Source: Acheta domesticus
Taxonomy: Eukaryota; Arthropoda; Insecta; Orthoptera; Gryllidae
Direction of reading: 5' to 3'
NCBI GenBank assembly: GCA_031308135.1
Contig: JAHLJT010009419.1
Coordinates: 184,040,125-184,104,124 of the forward strand
Length of the DNA stretch: 64,000 bases
This document shows positions 54,688-64,000 of this stretch, piece by piece. Position numbers and translations under genes: made by a program. The notes under the pieces were generated by a model. That model worked only from the letters and a program-made list of their open reading frames with translations, searched no databases and was not told where the DNA came from. Position 1 is the stretch's first letter. Every line of letters begins with the position of its first letter.

Positions 54688-54808
54688 CAGGATTCTATCT
54701 TCCTCCAGTTGCTGAAACGATACAATCTGCATTTTTAAAATAGTCGTTTAAATCGTTTTTTCCATAATCTGAACCGGGGTCCGGTTCAGGTGGAGTCTTG
54801 TGTTCTAC

Positions 54809-55018
54809 CTTGCGCGCTTCTCCGCCGGAAGTTCTCGAGGGTCCAGCCTCCAATTGCGGGGTCTTCGGTCGTTGACAACAAGGCTTCGGTGTCTTCACGG
54901 GCTGAACTGCTGTATCCGGAATTTTGGACTTCTTAGCCACGGGTTGCGAATCCTTCGATTCCAGGGCTTTTGGTTGTTGGGCCTTTCTGTGGTGAGATTC
55001 CTGTGAATGCGACTTCGC
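54809..55018 (-). CDS. Exon w4: Lys/Pro/Gln-rich
   Basis: The acceptor CTACATTTACAG is followed in phase 0 by AKSHSQESHHRKAQQPKALE, SKDSQPVAKKSKIPDTAVQP and so on to TSGGEARK. The donor GTAGAA leaves phase 0. The frame stays open past the donor to a TAG at 54695, but no phase-2 donor exists in that tail. Only the 54809 boundary lets w5 and w6 join in frame. The basic, Pro-rich composition suggests a disordered linker. It is less GC-rich than the middle exons. Confidence 0.8.
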
Positions 55019-55024
55019 CTGTAA

Positions 55025-55590
55025 ATGTAGTTACATTAAAGGTATTAAAACGATAATATTCGGTCTATTTCTTTCTGCTTAGAAGTGATTAACTACTCGC
55101 TACTCATTCCTTTCTCAAGTATATGAAAATCATACTCAAAGGATGGTTTTGCTAAAATGTCACACTGAACTCGATTTCGTGATACACGTGAACTCGAATT
55201 CGAATATACACATGATATTTTCCTCTGGGAAAAAGTGAACGCGATTAAATTGATTTGGTTCATTACGAGTAAGTCACCATTAGGAAAATGAAGGATCAAT
55301 GTCAGATAGAAAATATGGTTCCGTAGTTTTAGGCAACTTCTAATCAATAAAATAGTGTGTAAATATATCTTGATATTTATAGTTTTATAAAATTGACAAA
55401 TTGATGACTTTAAAACTAAACTATTCATCTTCTAGCTAGTTAAGTCAATAATATGAACTACGATCATGCTGCAGCAATTGTGAGAACGAATTTGTGGTTT
55501 CATTAGTATGTTTACTATACCTCATGTTCCACAAATATTGTTTTATCACCTAGTATTTGTGAATTAACATGTTCGGTGCATTTATATTGC
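55025..55590. other. AT-rich intron, nothing recognised
   Basis: No exon or element boundary was seen. Confidence 0.4.
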
Positions 55591-55599
55591 GTATTAGGC

Positions 55600-56175
55600 G
55601 TAATAATTGAATTAAGTACATTTTTCGGGCTCGTGAACTACTTTGTACATCATTCGTAGAAGTACAGTGCACATTACAGCCGGGAAGATGGCGATTTCTC
55701 CCCAGCTGAAACGGGAGATCCGGGGACGACCTACACGTCAGCTTGCGGGACTTCCACCTCCAGATATCCATTACATTTTCCCAGAGGGACGTACTTTATC
55801 CAAGCGTGATACAACTTTTACTGGAATAAGTACTATGATCCCGACTGATCTAACAATGTGAGTGGTAGTGCAGCCAATACAGTAAATACGATTATTTGTG
55901 TGTACTTATGTAAAAGGTAGGTAAATTAAGGGGCGTTCGTGAAGGCACGCACAACGTTTAAGTAGGAAAAGATCGTGAGCGCTCCATGGTCCATTTGTTA
56001 GTGTGTCGCTTGAGCATTGCCCTGGCGTTGATCGGAGAAACCATGGAAAACTACCAATCAGAGCATCAAGCCGCTAGAATTGTTCTTCAGACAGCATCTG
56101 AAGGGCTGAATTTGACATAGCTGTGTATCAAACCCTAGGATGTTGGAGACGCTGTAGCAGTGGCCATTGAATCGG
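55600..56175 (-). mobile_element. SINE family A copy, diverged
   Basis: CCAGCTGAAACGGGAGATCC, GTGAGTGGTAGTGCAG, TTGATCGGAGAAACCATGGA and GGAGACGCTGTAGCAGTGG follow family A order with many substitutions. This is probably the oldest copy. Confidence 0.65.
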
Positions 56176-56269
56176 TGAAATCTGTCATGGCATTACATGT
56201 ACTTTTTTTGGAGGGGATCGCTTTTCGACTACAAGGTCATACATCGACCACAGTAATTACCATTGGTTT

Positions 56270-56430
56270 TTGAACTTTTAGGTTAATCGGAAGAGGAACG
56301 CGCATACTGTATTCGGACACACACAAATATTCATGTCCCCCGCTAGATTCGAACCCGCTACTATTGAGGCGCGAGGCAGCTACTGCTTTTCAGCCTTAGC
56401 GACCTCGGCTATCTAGGCCGGCTAATTGTA
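56270..56430 (-). mobile_element. SINE family B copy, opposite strand
   Basis: On the minus strand, ATAGCCGAGGTCGCTAAGGC (A-box region) is followed by GTAGCGGGTTCGAATCTAGC (B box, a full GGTTCGANNC match). Related to 17405-17700 and 18393-18600. Confidence 0.7.
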
Positions 56431-56434
56431 CTTT

Positions 56435-57845
56435 ATCCCTCTACTTCAGATTAAATAGACTTCTGACCGATCGTTGGCTGCGACGTGGTTATCCAATCAG
56501 GAGCTTAAATACCTACAATTGGACGGTGTTGTGCATCAACCGGCTATGCGACATCATACAAGTTTTGAGATAATCAGTGTTCAAAGGTTTTATTACATTT
56601 TCAGCTCTAAAAACTGTAATTTATTTCATTAATTCAAGCGCCAAACTACATAAACATGAGTGGAATATCTGGCGCTTACCTGCATAATGTGAAATTAAGA
56701 ACTGCAGACTTTGAAGATCTAGTTGTATAGGCGGTTGTTGCGAAACATAAAATCCCTGATGTGACTGATGGCGTTTACATTTTTCATTATCAGGCTATTT
56801 TTACAGATTTGGCGCCAAAATTTTGCGTACTACATGGTTCAATGCAACTGATGGCGTCCATATCTCATTTTTTTCAAAAAATGGCTCTTAGCCAGTTGAT
56901 GCATAGCACCGTCCAAATAAAGATTCCCCAGACAGTCACGAAACATCCACAGCGGGTGTGGCACGGAAAGTATAAAGGCTCTCACAGACAGGCGCGAAAC
57001 ATTTGCAGCTTGTGCGGCACGGAAGGCTCCGTGCCATTCGCGGGTCCGTTCGCACCGAAACGTCACTGGTGAGTCAGCGGTTTTGACCAATTTTCTCACC
57101 CGATAAAGAAGAGACGCTTGCTGCTATTCAAGTGGAGATAGAAAATGCCTACTCGCAGTAAGTTTTCTGAGCACGTCCGGTACGGTGCATTTTCTTTTTG
57201 AAAAGACGATTTGGCCTCAAATTGTTGTAGTATCTCTTTAAGTAGAAAGAGGGTCTGTGATTTTGACCTAGAAAGGAAAAGGTATGGACAATTTCCTACC
57301 TGGAAGCCACATAGGACGAGATACACTTTTCTATTTACTAGAATGACCAGTCTTTTGATGAATTTTTTTTAATCTGACAGCAGAAGACAAAAAATATCTG
57401 ATACTCAACTCTCAAGAAGTAATCTCACCTTAAGAACGACTTGCTAATGCACTGAGGTTAATGTTATTTAAAATTAATTAAGTTACTGAACACCATTAGA
57501 AGTATTTTTCTGAGCGTTCAGTCGTGTGAGATTCACTGGCGAGTTCAAAATATTCGACATCTGACGAGTCTTTGCCATGCTTTTCACAGCGAATCTCGAG
57601 CGGCTGCGGAAAAATCGCTTGCGACATTGAATTGAAACCCTCCGCGGATTAAAACGCTGCCATTCCGCTCACTTGCCGCGGAAGTCTGAAGGAGCTCACG
57701 AACCACCACGGGTCGCGAAACGACCGCTGCGGACATTTCACGTACGGTACTCATATTTTGCGCTGATCTCTGGGGACCTTTTAAGTCATAACAAAGCTCC
57801 CGAATGGTTGACTGCGTCCAGCCGATGCGTCAGAAGTCAGTCTAT
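56435..57845. other. Intron with worn repeats
   Basis: 57540-57845 holds GC-moderate sequence with GCTCCCGAATGGTTGACTGC, similar to 58010-58030 and to the 8590-8750 element. I cannot define boundaries. No exon was seen. Confidence 0.4.
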
Positions 57846-57848
57846 TCA

Positions 57849-57935
57849 AACCGAAGTATAGCTCCGAATTGCTGGGCGCCTTCAGCTTCCCTCACCTCCG
57901 TTTCGACCTGGCGCGACCGGGAGCCCTCGCGCAGA
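57849..57935 (-). repeat. Duplicate of the 3' edge of exon w3 and its donor
   Basis: Aligns with 58472-58557, covering about 40 intron bases, the donor and about 40 exon bases (CTTCCCTCACCTCCG, TGGCGCGACCG). It differs at several sites, so it is not a recent assembly copy. The donor GTGAGG is preserved here, but no matching acceptor exists. Confidence 0.8.
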
Positions 57936-58055
57936 CTACCTACGTAATCTTGGCACTCGCCCCCTGCGGAAAACTCTAGCGGCCGCGAAAAAACCGCCTC
58001 TAACCGCACTTCCGATTGGTTGACTGCATCCAGCTGATGAGTCAGAAGTCTATTT

Positions 58056-58470
58056 ACACTGCGATTTTTCTAACTTTGCCCCTGGAGGCCCGTCTTCACG
58101 ATGGAATATGTCACGGTATTTCGCGACGTTCTCAGTACCGCCAGGTATCGCATGATCGCCACTGTATCAAGCAGTGCTTGCGATCATGCGACTTCTATAG
58201 GTACGACGGAGAAACACGCGAAATGCCGTGTGATATTCCATGACCATAGGGGCGTTGGCCATAGGGGCTTTGGCCGTAGGGGCTTTGGCCGTAGGGGCTT
58301 TGGCCGTAGGGGCTATGGCCGTAGGGGCTATGGCCGTAGGGGCTATGGCCGTAGGGGCTATGGCCGTAGGGGCTATGGCCGTAGGGGCTAGGCCGTAGGG
58401 GCTAGGCCGTAGGGGCTTTGTCCATCGGCCATAGGGGCGTGAGGGGTAGAGTTAGAAAAATCGCACTATA
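58056..58470. mobile_element. TIR element containing a 15-bp minisatellite
   Basis: The ends are GCGATTTTTCTAACTTTGCC and, inverted, GCGATTTTTCTAACTCTACC. A hairpin of about 60-bp arms (58099-58242, CGATCATGCG near the centre) is followed by about 12 units of GGCCGTAGGGGCTAT (58243-58420), with early units GGCCGTAGGGGCTTT. The repetitive Gly-Arg-Arg frame across it is an artefact. It ends about 45 bp from the donor of w3. Confidence 0.8.
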
Positions 58471-58517
58471 AACCGAAGTAAAGCTTCGGACTGCTATGCG
58501 CCTTCAACTTCCCTCAC

Positions 58518-58806
58518 CTCCGTCTTGGCGTGGCGCGACCGTGAGCCGTCGCGCTTCATCTTGCACACCCTGCCGGTGGCCTTGGGCTGCTGCGGGGCGG
58601 CCGGGGCGGGGGCCGGCACGGGGGCGGTGGCGGGGGGCGTCGACGGCGGCGTCGGAGGGCGCGAGGCCCATGCGCGGGGCGCTGAGCGCGCGGCGCGGGG
58701 GCGGCGCCACCTTGCGCGCGGCGCGTTGGCGCGTGGCGGCGGCCGCGCCGTCGGCGATGGCGCTCTCCACGCCCGGCGCCCCCCGCGCAGCCCCCGGCTC
58801 GCCCCC
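58518..58806 (-). CDS. Exon w3: Ala/Pro/Arg-rich, carries a +1 frameshift
   Basis: The acceptor TCCGCCGTCAG is followed in phase 0 by GGEPGAARGAPGVESAIADG, then basic and Pro-rich sequence to PSDAAVDAP. At the G6 run 58632-58637 (C6 on the coding strand) the frame must lose one base to continue into PQQPKATGRVCKMKRDGSRS and RHAKTE. The donor GTGAGG leaves phase 0. The 289-nt length is one base too long for phases 0/0, agreeing with a single insertion. The other frame over the last 120 bases is compositionally poor. GRVCKMKRDGSRSRH looks like a basic conserved motif. Confidence 0.78.
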
Positions 58807-58819
58807 CTGACGGCGGACG

Positions 58820-58930
58820 ACCACGGTGTGAGATATATACAGGTGTGTCAACTAGACGCCTTTGGGGCTAGTAGAACAATATAAATAATAATATAAATAA
58901 TAATATATAAATAAATAACGAATATTAATA
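58820..58930. mobile_element. Terminus of the 38464-type TIR element
   Basis: GATATATACAGGTGTGTCAA and GACGCCTTTGGGGCTAG match the left end of 38464-38876. Only about 50 bases remain before AT-rich sequence. It begins about 15 bp outside exon w3 and so contributes to the intron end used by that acceptor. Confidence 0.65.
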
Positions 58931-58934
58931 AAAG

Positions 58935-59230
58935 TCTCATGGCAGCTCATGGTCAGCGTGCTTGCTTTCCAGTATGCAGCCCCGGGTTCGATTCAAGACT
59001 ATAGTGTCGAGGCAAGACTATAGTGTGCGTTTTCCTTGCAATGTCCCAGTATACGTTGCTGTGTGACGATGAGCAAATTCACGTCTTAGGTTGAGAAGAC
59101 CGGAATACGGCGAGGGGTGTCTATGTGCTAACCACACGTACCCTCTTAACCCATGGCCGCGAGGCAGCGACGTCGCCGGTAGGCCTGAGGCCGTTACGGG
59201 ATGTTGTGCCAAGTACAGAAATACATACGA
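58935..59230 (+). mobile_element. tRNA-derived SINE, family C
   Basis: GGCAGCTCATGGTCAGCGTG (A-box region) and GCCCCGGGTTCGATTC (B box) form the head. The body carries TAACCCATGGCCGCGAGGCA, and the 3' end is AT-rich. A second, interrupted copy lies at 25825-26285. Confidence 0.75.
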
Positions 59231-59239
59231 ATATAAATA

Positions 59240-59475
59240 AATAACGAACAATATAAATAACTTTCCAGAATGCACCATCAAAACCTATGTATAAATGATA
59301 GCCAATGCGCAAAGCGGTAATTGGTGTAGTACTAATTTTAAGATGGTTTTAAACTAATAGTTTATTTTTTGAAATAGGCCCTAAATTCCGCTGCAAAAGC
59401 CTAATCGGCTGCAGCCTAGCATGTACCCCGTAATTTGAATAAATTCCCGCTCCTCCAGGGTAAGTGAAAAAAAAG
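59240..59475. other. Unassigned intron
   Basis: Short AT-rich stretch. No feature was seen. Confidence 0.35.
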
Positions 59476-59832
59476 TCTTTGAGGCAAATTTTTTGAAGCC
59501 ACTTGGAGGCTATTTCCTCACTTTTCCGTACGGTGCGCACGATCGGTCTGGATCGCGATGTAAGATAAGCATCTTAAACTGTGGTTATTACACAGTTTTA
59601 TATAATATTTCCTAACCATTTTCGTAACTGTTCGCTATGAACTTTATCAATTTCACCACGAAGCGACAAATCGCTGACATGAAATAAGTAATCAGCTAGC
59701 CAAAGAGCTGTCGATTGGATCACGACCTCACCAAATGAGACCCAAAGATCTATATTACCCCGCTTATATGCGAGAACTGTGAGAACTAACCTCACATAAT
59801 CCTGAGTTTTAGACTGGGAGTGAACACACCTA
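59476..59832. mobile_element. Second copy of the 38464-type TIR element, interrupted
   Basis: GGTGCGCACGATCGGTCTGG, ACCATTTTCGTAACTGTTCG, GAGACCCAAAGATC and GACTGGGAGTGAACACACCT match 38464-38866 in order. Its right end is split by the foldback element at a TA. After 60391 the sequence resumes with CTTCCACCGTG, as at 38866. Confidence 0.75.
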
Positions 59833-59834
59833 TA

Positions 59835-60389
59835 CAGAGTGTCCGGGGAGGAAACGTCGAAACTTCGAAAATAAGCTCTTAAGACAATTCTAAGCATATT
59901 TTGTCTAATAAACTACAAGGATATTCCGAATGGTTGAGCCGCAATAAGCACTCAAAAGTTGGTTTGAAAAATTGATTTCTAAGCAAAAAGTTTCATTATA
60001 GAAGCATAGAAACACCCCAGAAACATATAAGTTGTTTATTATTTACAAAAGAAATGAATATATTTGTTCAGAAAAATATTAAGCTAGAAATAAAAAAGCA
60101 CACAATTTACACAATTCGACTGCTTTTTATTTCTCGCTTAATTTTTCTGTCTGAGCATATATATACTAATTTCTTTTGTAAATAATAAACAATTTACATG
60201 TTCATGGAGTGTTTCTATGCTTCCAGAATGCAAATTTTTGCCTAGAAAGCATTTTTTCAAACCAACACTTGAGTGCTCATTGAGGCTAAACCATTCGGAA
60301 TATCCACGTAGATTATTGGACAAAACACTCTTAGAATTGTCTTAAGAGCTTATTTTCGAAGTTCGGACGTTTCCTCCCCGGACACCCTG
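59835..60389. mobile_element. Palindromic mariner-type foldback element, TA target
   Basis: It begins CAGAGTGTCCGGGGAGGAAA and ends, inverted, CAGGGTGTCCGGGGAGGAAA. TA dinucleotides flank both sides (59833-59834, 60390-60391). The arms of about 270 bp pair over their whole length with scattered differences. A TA target and CAGGGTGTCC ends fit Tc1/mariner-related non-autonomous elements. It has no transposase. One arm alone lies at 26287-26605. Confidence 0.8.
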
Positions 60390-60399
60390 TATCTCTTCC

Positions 60400-61310
60400 A
60401 CCGTGCGGCCGACGGACGCGCGAGTGAGTGACGCTGGGCGCGTATACAGCGCCGGCCGAATCAAAGGCTGTTTGTTTGATTTGCGCGGAAGACGCGATCG
60501 GAGCACCGAGTGACAAGCGGGAACACAAGTGCGCTTGTTTTCGTTCCACGGAAGTTGCCACGTGTTTACGGTTGTGTCTCGCTGCGAATACCACAGGAAT
60601 AGTTGGAATTATGATTCACTATTCTAGCTGGAATAACCACTAGAGACCGGATTTTTATTCAATTACATAATTTTTTGTCTTTCTACTTACTGCTCTAAGA
60701 ATTGAAATCTTGGTGAATCGTCGCTCTTCTGACACAATATCAAATTTTTTCGTTACATATTTTTACATATTTAGTAGTTTATTACATATTTTACATATTT
60801 TGCCATTTTCACGAAATTTTCTTTTTATTACATCAATTTTCTTGAATTTTAGTACGTATTTTTATGAAAAGGAAATATTTCAAAACAGTCAGCAATTTTT
60901 CCTACATTATTATTGCGTGCTGTTTACTAGAGGTGTGCTATATCGATGTCGGATGTTCACACAGTCCGGCGCGCCTGCTTCAGTTAACTCAGTGTGGCGA
61001 GAAGGTGAGTCAGTGACTGATATCAGTTTCACCTTTAGGTGCGAAAAGCATCACGTTTTGTGACCTTTAATCTGAATTTCCAAACGTATGTATTATATTC
61101 AAAATTTCTTCAGGAATATTTTTATAAATATAATTTCATATTATGTAAATGTTCGTTTTATAATTAGTGTATTTTAATATTACATATTAGATCCGATTTT
61201 ACATATTTATTACATATTCTCGCTATTTTCATTACATATTTATGTACATATTTTCACCTTTTATACTATATATTTTTCCGATCTCTAATAACCACATGTC
61301 ATGAAGCTTC
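60400..61310. other. Intron, nothing firmly recognised
   Basis: A GC-moderate patch at 60400-60560 has no exon boundaries. The remainder is AT-rich with repeated TTACATATTT. Confidence 0.4.
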
Positions 61311-61314
61311 CACC

Positions 61315-61600
61315 GAGTGAAGTGGCTCGGGGCGTAGCGGGATGACTTCGCATTCGCGGTGCCCGGGTTCAATCCCCGTGCCAGCCATCCTGACCGGAGT
61401 TTTCGTAGTTCGAGGTCATCCAGGTGAATGCTGGGGTGGTTCTACTGAAAGTCTGCGATCGCGAATCTGAGTCGCTAGCCGAATTCGTTAACTACGTGAA
61501 GTCACGAAGATTAAGCGAACTCGAGACATCGCGGTTTCCTGCTTGGGTGACCGACTAGGAACTCCGGGATCCAATAGCTGAAAATGGGACTACCACAAAA
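61315..61600 (+). mobile_element. tRNA-derived SINE, family D
   Basis: AGTGGCTCGGGGCGTAGCGG (A-box region), then TGCCCGGGTTCAATCCCCGT with a perfect-looking B box and a short closing stem. The body continues to about 61600. It is single copy here; it could be mistaken for a tRNA gene, but it lacks a proper acceptor stem. Confidence 0.65.
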
Positions 61601-61604
61601 ATTT

Positions 61605-62180
61605 ACCGTCCTTTTTGTACATACGAGGAGAAAATTTACCGAAAAAATTAGAACTTATTTTTGAGAAAGTATTATTATTAGAAATTGCTCAAATTTCATA
61701 TACAAATTACACAAAATCGACTCGTTTTTTCAAAAAAATGTTCACGAAATTGTTTAAAGAGCTGGTTTTTGACAAAATACTTTGTCTAAGGCAAAATTAT
61801 CTATCTTTAATTTTGTAGTTTTCAAATGTAAACTTTTTGCAATTTTTGAAAATACGGAGAGTTCGCCGAAAATTGGGCTAGCACCAAATAGCGTTCCTTG
61901 ATACATACGAGAGGAAAAATTGGAGCGATTTTTCGAGAAAAAAATTGTTTTAAAAATTTAAAATTGCCTATTTTTAAGCGCAAAATTACACGAAAACTAC
62001 AGTACTATTTTCGAAAAATTTTAAAATTTTTCGAAATCTTTAAAGAATAGGTTTCGCCAAGGAAAAAATCTCTATCTTCAATATTGCAATTATGCAACTT
62101 ACGTTACTTCCAAAACGATACCTGCCTCCAATTAACATCAAGCGTGTATCTAAACCTCTATGTGACGAGTAATCAGCGAA
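61605..62180. other. AT-rich intron, nothing recognised
   Basis: A-rich and T-rich runs only. No exon was seen. Confidence 0.4.
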
Positions 62181-62185
62181 TTTAC

Positions 62186-62353
62186 CATTTTCGCACGCTC
62201 TTTTGGAGGAGTTGGCGGTCTGGCTGACGGGGTGGCTTTGGAGAGGGATGAGGGGCCTGGTTTTGGCTCCATGGCAGTTGTTGTCACGGGACTGCTAGGT
62301 AACATTTCCCCATCATCCGTTTGGGAGGAAGAAGACTGCATTATGTGGTCCTT
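62186..62353 (-). CDS. Exon w2: Ser/Thr/Pro-rich
   Basis: The acceptor TTTTGACACCAACAG is followed in phase 0 by KDHIMQSSSSQTDDGEMLPS, then PVTTTAMEPKPGPSSLSKAT, ending PPTPPKERAKM. The donor GTAAATTC leaves phase 0. 56 codons of ordinary composition, unlike the GC-rich exons that follow. Disordered, with several Thr-Pro and Ser-Pro sites. An in-frame ATG at residue 5 could be read as a start, but the acceptor and the fit to w1 favour an internal exon. Confidence 0.82.
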
Positions 62354-62872
62354 CTGTTGGTGTCAAAACAAAGTACTATGAAAATGTAAATAATTCAAAT
62401 ACGTCGATTGCGTAGTTATATGTAGCATTGTTATATTTCATTTGGTTTTGCGAACATAAGTGCCCATTTTTCAAATTTTTCAGTTTCAAATAATAATTTC
62501 CCTGAGTTTTTAAAAACATATTTCAGTATACAATGGCTGTTTCATGTTATTTTATGGGTCCCTTTCAGTTCTTAATAATGACAGAAATTAATTGTATTTC
62601 AGACATGGCTAGAGTCATTTTCTAGATGATGTATATTGTTATTAACATTTATCTATTAAATTAGTTGAATTTATTTGTGTTCAGCGATAAACAATACTAT
62701 TCATTTCAAATTTTGAAATTAGGAATGTGTTTTATTTGTATAAATTTTATTTGTTATTTTGTATAAAACATCCTTCTTGCATTCATAACAGAAAGATAAC
62801 ATTAACCAGTAATTATTCGAAATATTATTACTAATTAAATTTATGGTATATTCTAGTTTGCTATGAATTTAC

Positions 62873-63001
62873 CGCTGTTGTGCCAATTTGCAGAGGGCTT
62901 GGTATTCCAGGTTTAATGGGACCATGGGGAGTGTCCTTCGTCTCTCCTTGACCGCCATAAGCCGTCAAACATGATACGTTGACCATTTGTTCTTCATACT
63001 C
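62873..63001 (-). CDS. Exon w1 (first in window)
   Basis: The acceptor CATTTTCTCCCAG has a good pyrimidine tract. The frame reads EYEEQMVNVSCLTAYGGQGE and ends IPSPLQIGTTA before the donor GTAAATTC in phase 0. 43 codons exactly fill the exon. The entry phase is 0, so at least one more coding exon lies above 63 kb. Composition is typical for an insect gene. No domain is recognised. Confidence 0.85.
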
Positions 63002-63004
63002 CTG

Positions 63005-64000
63005 GGAGAAAATGAAATTTAAAAAAATATACGTATCTACCTTTCTGTTTACACTCAAATTGTGATTACTAAATCCAAACATTTTGTTTAATAAATCTAC
63101 ATGTTGATCGTGAATACGAAAAAAAATTAGTAACGTCATGATCTGCGACCTTAACGACAATCTTGGGATTCACATGCTTTCTTGTCATTCATCGTTGATC
63201 CTTAAATCGAAGTGAATTTGCTATGCTTTGGGAAACACTCTTTCGTGCCATTATGAAATTAAAACTAATCTTGTCACCTTCGCAATTTCTAAAGAGATTT
63301 TAAACATTATAAAAAACTGGACATAAGACTAGCTATTTTCAATCTCAATTTTCAGACAAAATAAAGAAGGTGAATGAAATATTTAATAAGTTTTAACGAC
63401 ATTTATGATGATAATTTTGCTACATTATGAATGTGATAGTACGGACACATTATCATTTAATTTATCTCAACACAGAAGTAGAAAGGTGCAAACATTTATA
63501 ACGTGAAGAGGCCATTTCATACATGTTGATCATGACGAAAATTTGAAATAAAAGTACATCAGTTGGTTTGAAAAATGTGTGGAAAATAATGTTTGTGCAA
63601 AAATCGTATGCTCGTATGCAAAATTATATTTTTCAGCTTTTGATTTTCTATTTTTGACTTGCTTCCTGTCTTAGATCTAACGACGCCTTCAAGAAGAAAA
63701 TCATATTACAAGCGCAGAGATCAACATTAAAAAGCAGCACAACGCAGTAATCGTGAAAACTGGTAACACAATAACACAGAATTTTGTGTTTGTATGAATT
63801 GTCACAAAACTTCAGGATTTAAACTCGATTTGAATAATAACAATCACGAATAAATTATAATAATATCAACTAATTCTGAATACTTTCACTTTGGAATTCA
63901 AGGAAATTCTTTATATCGCTTCACCCTACAAGATTATTACGTACCTCTGCAAGTACGAATATCCCTACTCGAGAACATCTTTTCTATTCGATTTGTATTC
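63005..64000. other. AT-rich intron at the window edge
   Basis: No upstream exon with a phase-0 donor was found before the window ends. Confidence 0.45.

Larger units (their letters stand above)
2388..63001 (-). other. Span of one split gene, 17 exons in window (w1-w17), both ends outside
   Basis: The exons were found by reading the minus strand for islands with coding character bounded by AG and GT. Their phases agree at all sixteen junctions, which is unlikely by chance and supports one transcript. The summed exon length is 4,573 nt, or 4,571 after allowing for two single-base frameshifts, giving 1,523 codons plus two bases. The protein is rich in Pro, Ala, Ser and Arg, with short charged or amphipathic helices in w9, w10, w15 and w16 and Ser-Pro-Arg repeats in w12. 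No transmembrane segment, signal peptide, zinc finger, kinase or other classic domain is visible. I do not recognise the family. Introns range from about 0.5 to 8.6 kb and hold every repeat listed here. The initiator exon should lie above 63 kb and the stop below 2.4 kb. Confidence 0.8.

Noticed and set aside
54695..54808. Exon w4 as a terminal exon ending at the TAG
   Set aside because: The phase fit of w4 to w5 to w6 through the 54809 donor explains the data, and no polyadenylation signal was seen in the next bases, only (TAA)n.
58101..58391. Gly-Arg-Arg repeat frame resembling an RGG protein
   Set aside because: It is the 15-bp minisatellite inside a TIR element.
60710..61063. 117-codon plus frame
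   Set aside because: Phe/Tyr/Leu-rich translation of T-rich DNA with no motif or boundary.

Overview
The window is nuclear DNA of a large, repeat-rich arthropod genome, most likely an insect and perhaps polyneopteran. The evidence is AT-rich non-coding sequence crowded with short transposons, tRNA-derived SINEs, non-LTR retrotransposon (LINE) remnants, a Penelope-like element and long satellites, plus small exons with GT-AG introns. Nothing suggests a bacterium, phage or organelle. The order-level guess is inference only.

The only credible host gene runs right to left on the minus strand through almost the whole window. I reconstruct 17 consecutive exons (w1 at 62873-63001 to w17 at 2388-2543) from acceptor, open-frame and donor signals. 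Every junction is compatible in reading phase: 0,0,0,0,2,0,1,1,0,0,0,0,0,2,0,2, and the last exon leaves in phase 2. Together they encode about 1,523 codons. Both gene ends lie outside the window. The product is a Pro/Ala/Ser/Arg-rich protein with short charged helices and a Ser-Pro-Arg repeat. I do not recognise its family; a cytoskeletal or centrosomal scaffold is one possibility, and only an inference. The middle and 3' exons are very GC-rich inside AT-rich introns. Exons w3 and w15 each carry one extra base in a homopolymer that breaks the frame (sequencing error or real lesion).

Layout from left to right: GC-rich minisatellite and w17 (1.5-2.5 kb); decayed LINE with a hairpin insertion (3.35-5.26); TIR elements (6.7-7.9); w16; an inverted pair of TIR elements around w15 and a 75-bp satellite (10.0-13.95); w14, w13 and w12 among SINE copies (14.2-19.1); TIR elements and a 20-bp satellite (19.3-23.0); w11 and a Penelope-like palindrome; a SINE and mixed repeats (24.2-26.6); w10; a 2.2-kb GGAGT array (28.66-30.85); a jockey/CR1-type LINE (31.1-33.2); w9; a 1.9-kb foldback element; w8 and w7; a GT-rich satellite (41.1-41.9); a palindrome, a TTAA-flanked element and a SINE carrying two insertions (42.8-45.95); a hAT-like element; an 11-bp two-block satellite (48.5-49.3); w6; a Penelope-like element with a possible hammerhead ribozyme (50.4-51.3); w5 and w4; SINEs; w3 beside a minisatellite-bearing TIR element; nested TIR/foldback elements (59.5-60.4); a SINE; w2 and w1.

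The genes do not form an operon or pathway. The window is one long split gene whose introns are a graveyard of mobile and satellite DNA. The unusual parts are GC-rich, pyrimidine-poor splice acceptors with shared sequence, repeated local duplications spanning exon edges, satellites and TIR elements abutting splice sites, and very homogeneous arrays.
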